Shown: one piece after another, positions 23,612 through 26,736 of the stretch
How the letters are laid out: the number at the start of each line of letters is the position of its first letter
Numbering within the stretch: position 1 is the first letter of the stretch
Assembly (NCBI GenBank): GCA_029259285.1
Contig: JAPDJB010000060.1
Span: forward strand, 1-26,736
Reading direction: 5' to 3'
DNA length: 26,736 nucleotides
From: Candidatus Bathyarchaeota archaeon
Lineage (GTDB): Archaea; Thermoproteota; Bathyarchaeia; TCS64; B23
Translations under genes and position numbers: made by a program
The notes under the pieces: model-generated
The model's database searches: none
The model's input: the letters and a program-made list of their open reading frames with translations, nothing else
What the model was told of the DNA's origin: nothing

Positions 23612-23632
23612 TGGATTAAGAGTCATCGATAG

Positions 23633-23884
23633 TTGAAGATGGAGAAAGGGGGAACCCTGAGAGAGCTTGTCTTCAAGACCTTCCTCAGGAATCCTGGGCT
23701 GGGGCCTTCTGAGATGGCTGAGAGACTCGGCGCGAACTATAACTCGGTGAAGGCCATCTACGCCAGGCTCTGCGAGGAGGGACTGCTCAGAAGGGAGGGA
23801 AGGGGAAACTACTCCGTGAATTATGAGGGAATCCTGCTACACCTCCTTGAGAGAATAGAGGCGCTTGAGCGGGGTGGTAGCTGA
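23633..23884 (+). CDS. Small winged-helix protein 1 of a five-gene array
   Basis: About 83 residues. After a charged lead (start TTG 23633 or ATG 23639), one winged-helix fold fills the protein: LRELVFKTFLRNPGLGPSEMAERLG (helices 1-2), NYNSVKAIYARLCEEGLLRRE (recognition helix), GRGNYSVNYEG (wing), and a C-terminal helix LLHLLERIEALERGG that could pair as a dimer. No effector or metal-binding domain is present. Its TGA overlaps the next ATG by one base (TGATG). Function unknown; a DNA-binding role is inferred from fold. Confidence 0.82.
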   Translation: MKMEKGGTLRELVFKTFLRNPGLGPSEMAERLGANYNSVKAIYARLCEEGLLRREGRGNYSVNYEGILLHLLERIEALERGGS

Positions 23885-24159
23885 TGGCTGAATCCATCCT
23901 GGACAGGGCGCTTGAGGAGCTGTCGCCGACGACGAGCCTCTTCAAGATCTTCCTACACCTCTCCCTCAGGGGAGCCATGTCTCCAAGTCAGATCGCCGAG
24001 GAGACGGGTATCTCACCAGGAACCGTGAGGCCTGCCCTGAGGACGCTGCTGAGGAGGGGATTTGTCACCCAGCGGGAGGATGGATCCTACGCCGCTGTGA
24101 AGCAGCTCCCCCTCGTCGAGGTTCTCTCCCACCTCTACGCCAGGCTATTGAAGGGTTAG
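23884..24159 (+). CDS. Small winged-helix protein 2 of the array
   Basis: 91 residues with the same plan: N-terminal helix, SLFKIFLHLSLRGAMSPSQIAEETG, recognition helix SPGTVRPALRTLLRRGFVTQ, wing EDGSYAAV, and a C-terminal helix LVEVLSHLYARLLKG. It is about equally distant from its neighbours by eye, so the array is an old set of paralogs rather than recent copies. Begins at ATG 23884 inside the preceding stop. Most like a MarR/ArsR-scale minimal DNA-binding unit; no ligand pocket can be identified. Confidence 0.85.
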   Translation: MAESILDRALEELSPTTSLFKIFLHLSLRGAMSPSQIAEETGISPGTVRPALRTLLRRGFVTQREDGSYAAVKQLPLVEVLSHLYARLLKG

Positions 24160-24171
24160 GCGTGGGTTGCC

Positions 24172-24432
24172 TTGGCCTCCGATGCCCTGGAGAGCCTGAG
24201 GAGGGCTGTGAGCCAGAGGGAGGTGCTACTCTGCCTAGTGGAGAATGGGGAGCCTATGTCGTCGCAGGAGATCGCTAAGAGGCTGTCGATGACGGTGAAC
24301 GCCGTCAACATCGCGCTGCACAACCTCCACAATAAGGGTCTGGTGGAACGGGTGGCGAGAGGCGTATATCGATATAAGCTGGGGGCGATACTTGCACCTC
24401 TATTGAGGGAGTATCTGGAGAGGGGAGGATGA
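24172..24432 (+). CDS. Small winged-helix protein 3 of the array
   Basis: 86 residues, TTG start 24172, 12 bp after the previous stop; this is the only real gap in the array. Fold: REVLLCLVENGEPMSSQEIAKRLSMT, VNAVNIALHNLHNKGLVERV, wing ARGVYRYKLG, C-terminal helix APLLREYLERGG. As in the others, the wing ends in a G-x-Y pattern followed by a hydrophobic helix. Its end overlaps gene 4 as ATGA. Confidence 0.82.
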   Translation: MASDALESLRRAVSQREVLLCLVENGEPMSSQEIAKRLSMTVNAVNIALHNLHNKGLVERVARGVYRYKLGAILAPLLREYLERGG

Positions 24433-24704
24433 GGGGGAGGATTAGGGGCCTCGACGATTTACGGCTTGAAACCTCAGCCTTCAAGGTTCTCTGCTACCTC
24501 TCCTTCAGGGAGGGCCCCCTAAAACCCTCGGAGATAGCTGAGAGCCTGGGAGAGAAGCCCTCAACGGTGAGGGCGAGGCTGGCTGAGCTCAAGGAGGCTG
24601 GCCTCGTCTTCTCGACCCCCCAGGGATACATCTCCAGGGTCACCCCCTATGATATACTGATGAAGCTCTATAGGGTTTTGAAGGAGGAGTTGGGAGGTGT
24701 CTGA
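24429..24704 (+). CDS. Small winged-helix protein 4 of the array
   Basis: 91 residues. A basic N-terminus (RGRIRGLDDLRL) precedes SAFKVLCYLSFREGPLKPSEIAESLG, recognition helix KPSTVRARLAELKEAGLVFS, wing PQGYISRV, and C-terminal helix DILMKLYRVLKEELGG. The SxFKxLxxLSFR-type first helix closely resembles that of protein 2 (SLFKIFLHLSLR), so these two may be sister copies. Overlaps gene 3 by 4 bp and gene 5 by 8 bp. Confidence 0.85.
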   Translation: MRGRIRGLDDLRLETSAFKVLCYLSFREGPLKPSEIAESLGEKPSTVRARLAELKEAGLVFSTPQGYISRVTPYDILMKLYRVLKEELGGV

Positions 24705-25011
24705 GGAGGTTGTTAAGGGTCTGAGGGAGCTGGGTGAGGCCCTTCTGAGGCTTAAGAGGGCTCCAAGTCAATTTGCCGTCTTTCATCACCTCCTCCGGAG
24801 TGGGAGGGCTATGACCATCAGGGAGTTGGCAGGTGAGCTTGGCCTAACGGCTAAGGCAGCTGAGAGGGCTGTGGCCAAGCTTTTGGAGAAGGGTTTGATA
24901 CAGAGAACCCCCTTCAGGAATGGGGCCTACACCTGTGATCATAAGTTGATAATCCTAAGCCTACTCCAATTGGTCTCAGACCTCTATGAGGCCTCAGGGG
25001 AGAGGGGCTGA
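24697..25011 (+). CDS. Small winged-helix protein 5 of the array
   Basis: 104 residues, the longest, with GTG start 24697 inside the end of gene 4. A longer N-terminal helix (VKGLRELGEALLRLKRAPS) leads into FAVFHHLLRSGRAMTIRELAGELG, recognition helix TAKAAERAVAKLLEKGLIQR, wing FRNGAYTCDH, and C-terminal helix IILSLLQLVSDLYEASG. It ends the operon; a 123-bp gap without recognisable features separates it from the convergent winged-helix pair. Confidence 0.82.
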   Translation: MSEEVVKGLRELGEALLRLKRAPSQFAVFHHLLRSGRAMTIRELAGELGLTAKAAERAVAKLLEKGLIQRTPFRNGAYTCDHKLIILSLLQLVSDLYEASGERG

Positions 25012-25134
25012 ACCCAGCTCTAGACGTGAACAAGGAGGCAAGATTCAGCCTGGGATGGCGGATTCGGGGTCTCCAGAAGCCTTTAGAAGCCTGTTTCAAA
25101 CTCCCCTGGCATGACCCCCTCCCTCTATTCCTGG

Positions 25135-25602
25135 TCACCTCTTCCTCAGCTGTGGGAGAACCTCCTCCTCTATCCACTTCACACCCTTAGTTGATAACTT
25201 GTATATCGGGGATCTCTCAGCCGGTTTGAAGATGTATCCCCTCCTCCTCATCTCATGGAGCCTGGCGGGGACTGTGACCTTCCTCCCACTTGCGGCTAGG
25301 CATCTCTTTATCTCCCCACTCGATGCCTGGTGATCCCTCATCGAGTAGAGTATGAGGCCTATGGCCTCATAGTGGGTGAGCCTCTTCTTGGTGACGATTA
25401 TGGGGCCGTCACCCCTCATCTCCACTATGCCCCTGAGGCTGTCTCTAGCCCTATTGACCATCAGCGATGAGATTCGATTGTCAACCTCTCTGAGGAAGAC
25501 CTCGTCGATCTCCTCTAGGGCCTCAAGAACCTCCTCAGCTGTCTCGCCGCTTACCTCTATCTCACCGAAGGTGGTTTTGATTCCAACCCTTATGCGTGGC
25601 AA
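25135..25602 (-). CDS. Winged-helix protein with N-terminal beta-beta-alpha module (pair member 2)
   Basis: 155 residues. The N-terminal 35 residues (RIRVGIKTTFGEIEVSGETAEEVLEAL) look like a short beta-hairpin and helix. A helical linker follows, then a C-terminal winged helix (about 75-150): HYEAIGLILYSMRDHQASSGEIKRCL, KVTVPARLHEMRRRGYIFK, wing SPIYKLSTKG. TTG start 25602 directly follows the TGA of its partner, with GGAGGAGGGG just upstream as a good Shine-Dalgarno. The N-terminal module is shared with the partner, so the two are paralogs. Function unknown; DNA binding is likely. Confidence 0.8.
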   Translation of the reverse strand: MPRIRVGIKTTFGEIEVSGETAEEVLEALEEIDEVFLREVDNRISSLMVNRARDSLRGIVEMRGDGPIIVTKKRLTHYEAIGLILYSMRDHQASSGEIKRCLAASGRKVTVPARLHEMRRRGYIFKPAERSPIYKLSTKGVKWIEEEVLPQLRKR

Positions 25603-26037
25603 TCACCCCTCCTCCTCGTTGAGGACGTATAGGTAGCCTCGCTTCTTATCCCTCCATCGTCTGAGCTTTCCACGCTTCACCAGCCAGACGAGGACGCCGG
25701 AGAGTGTTGTCTTAGGGAAGAATATCGCGTTGGCCTCCATCGCCTCCCTCAGCTCGGAGAGGGTGCGCGGAGTCTTACCCCACTCCGTCGATAGAAGCGA
25801 TATCACGGCTTCGCTACACCGCGATGTCCAGGGTATCCTCGGATACTCCCCCTTTCCCTCCTTCACCTCCAGGGCCTCTGGATTCCCCCGCGCCTCCTTC
25901 ATCCTGAAGGCCTTTGAAACCTTATAGATGATTCCACCGAGGTCTTCGAGGGTGGAGAGGACTTCCTCACGTTCCCCTCCCATCTCCACCTCCATGTCTC
26001 CAATCCTCACCCTCAACCTGAAGGCGGGCCTACCCAT
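25603..26037 (-). CDS. Winged-helix protein with N-terminal beta-beta-alpha module (pair member 1)
   Basis: 144 residues from ATG 26037. The frame can be extended to GTG 26100, but alignment with its partner (FRLRVRIGDMEVEMGGEREEVLSTL against RIRVGIKTTFGEIEVSGETAEEVLEAL) starts right after ATG 26037, and the upstream part covers likely promoter sequence (TATTATAG), so I prefer 26037. The C-terminal winged helix reads CSEAVISLLSTEWGKTPRTLSELREAM, FPKTTLSGVLVWLVKRGKLRRW, wing KKRGYLYVL. It is first in a two-gene operon that faces the five-gene array. Function unknown. Confidence 0.78.
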   Translation of the reverse strand: MGRPAFRLRVRIGDMEVEMGGEREEVLSTLEDLGGIIYKVSKAFRMKEARGNPEALEVKEGKGEYPRIPWTSRCSEAVISLLSTEWGKTPRTLSELREAMEANAIFFPKTTLSGVLVWLVKRGKLRRWRDKKRGYLYVLNEEEG

Positions 26038-26259
26038 GGCTAACCACTGAGAAGGGTCTTCGACGTAATTATTATGGATGGGCGCTATAATACTTGCCAC
26101 GTCTTATATGGGTGAATAAATCCCAGAGGGAGTGAACACCCCTCGATAATTAACTCCTTTGAGATCGCCCCCTTCACCAATCAATTAAATCTTCCTCCGC
26201 TAAACCCGATGAAATTTAATAATCTACGAATTAGGGGACTCAGAGAATTATAAAGGGGT

Positions 26260-26736
26260 TTAGCCCTCCAACTCCTTCAGCCTCTCACTTATAAGGGTTC
26301 TAAGAATCTCCTGCACCTCAGCTGGGTTGGCTCGACCCCGCACCTCCGACATCACCCTCCCCATCAGGGGGCCGAAGGCCCTGGGGCCACGCTCCTCGAG
26401 GAGTTTGATGTTCTCCTCCATCTTCGCCTTGATGATGGCCTCAAGCTCCTCCCTCGAGAAAAGCTCCAATCCCAGCTCTCTGAGGGCCTCCCTAGCCGTC
26501 GATTCGGGGTGTCCAGCTAGCCATGTGAGGACGTCGGGGATGGCCTCCTTCATCATCGCCCCCTCCTCGATTAGTTTGAAGATCTCTCTCAAGGCGTCGT
26601 CGCCGATGAGGTCGACCCTCACCCCCTCTCTGGATAGGCTCTTAAGGGTCTCGGTGAGCGTCACCGCTATCAGCGTCGGCGAGACCTTTAGGCTTCTAGC
26701 CATCTCCTCGAAGAGGGCTATGTATCCGGAGTCGAT
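26260..26736 (-). CDS. gatE: Glu-tRNA(Gln) amidotransferase subunit E, C-terminal part (runs off the window)
   Basis: The frame is open from the window edge (IDSGYIALFEEMARSLKV) to TAA at 26260, giving 158 residues. It is the helical tail domain of the GatB/GatE family (YqeY-like), with VSPTLIAVTLTETLKSLSREGV, LIEEGAMMKEAIPDVLTWLAGHP and a final KAKMEENIKLLEERGPRAFGPLMGRVMSEVRGRANPAEV region that contacts tRNA. The ALTET-LKSLSREG pattern fits archaeal GatE better than GatB. GatDE converts Glu-tRNA(Gln) to Gln-tRNA(Gln) in archaea. The catalytic kinase-like part and the start lie outside the window; the ATG at 26703 is internal. Confidence 0.82.
   Translation of the reverse strand: MDSGYIALFEEMARSLKVSPTLIAVTLTETLKSLSREGVRVDLIGDDALREIFKLIEEGAMMKEAIPDVLTWLAGHPESTAREALRELGLELFSREELEAIIKAKMEENIKLLEERGPRAFGPLMGRVMSEVRGRANPAEVQEILRTLISERLKELEG

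Noticed and set aside
23440..23632. Replication origin in the A/T-rich gap next to herA-nurA
   Set aside because: No repeated origin-recognition-box-like elements and no cdc6/orc1 gene nearby; two promoters explain the A/T richness.
25012..25134. Possible small gene or RNA between the two winged-helix operons
   Set aside because: No open frame with protein-like content and no stable folded structure visible; it is an ordinary convergent spacer.
26104..26259. tRNA or small RNA in the A/T-rich spacer before the gatE end
   Set aside because: No cloverleaf or conserved TTCGA-type arm on either strand; it probably holds the promoter for the winged-helix pair and the 3' end of gatE.
1..26736. CRISPR array or insertion sequence
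   Set aside because: No regularly spaced direct repeats and no transposase-like frame were seen on either strand.

Overview
The window is from an archaeon. It carries a TATA-binding protein (TBP), a HerA-NurA end-resection pair, GatE, an archaeal/ER-type signal peptidase, a DUF166 protein, an aKMT-like lysine methyltransferase and an RPC34-like transcription protein with an Fe-S motif. RPC34 and aKMT homologs are known from TACK/Asgard-type archaea rather than classical euryarchaea. With the many Hdr genes and the visibly GC-rich, TTG/GTG-start-rich style, I infer an anaerobic member of Thermoproteota in the broad sense, Bathyarchaeia-like. This is inference, not a placement. No tRNA, rRNA, CRISPR or intact IS element is visible.

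Layout. 1-127: tail of a terminase-like gene, possibly the edge of a provirus. 162-4970: thioredoxin reductase (-), enolase and proC (+), and a D-aminoacylase-type amidohydrolase (+). 4987-6018: a 2,4-diaminopentanoate dehydrogenase-like enzyme (-). 6083-11764 (-): an operon running membrane HdrDE-like fusion, hdrC, hdrB, hdrA. Its hdrB is split by a frame disruption, and its HdrA has an MvhD-like tail that has lost the metal-ligand cysteines. 11887-13065 (+): an NDH-2-like flavoprotein gene with an in-frame TAG. 13062-15314 (-): small unknown gene, TBP, RPC34-like protein, signal peptidase I, preceded by a perfect 21-bp palindrome. 15379-18760 (-): hdrC2-hdrB2-fdhA, a formate-dehydrogenase/Hdr module without hdrA or fdhB. 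18794-19150: decayed alkaline-phosphatase-superfamily gene. 19218-20911: aKMT-like methyltransferase, Nudix hydrolase and DUF166 gene, the last two divergent around one palindromic TATA-like box. 20894-23439 (-): nurA-herA. 23633-25011 (+): five consecutive, overlapping or tightly packed genes for 80-104-residue winged-helix proteins. 25135-26037 (-): two more winged-helix proteins that share an N-terminal module. 26260-26736 (-): C-terminal part of GatE.

How the genes work together. The metabolic part points to anaerobic amino-acid or peptide use (D-aminoacylase, diaminopentanoate dehydrogenase-like enzyme, proC) linked to thiol/disulfide and formate electron transfer through two separate Hdr modules, one membrane-linked and one formate-linked. 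The best candidate for an undescribed system is the seven-gene winged-helix island at 23.6-26.0 kb next to herA-nurA. Three genes are damaged as written (hdrB1, the NDH-2-like gene and the phosphatase remnant). The first two have a single lesion each, so base-level assembly error must be excluded before reading biology into them.
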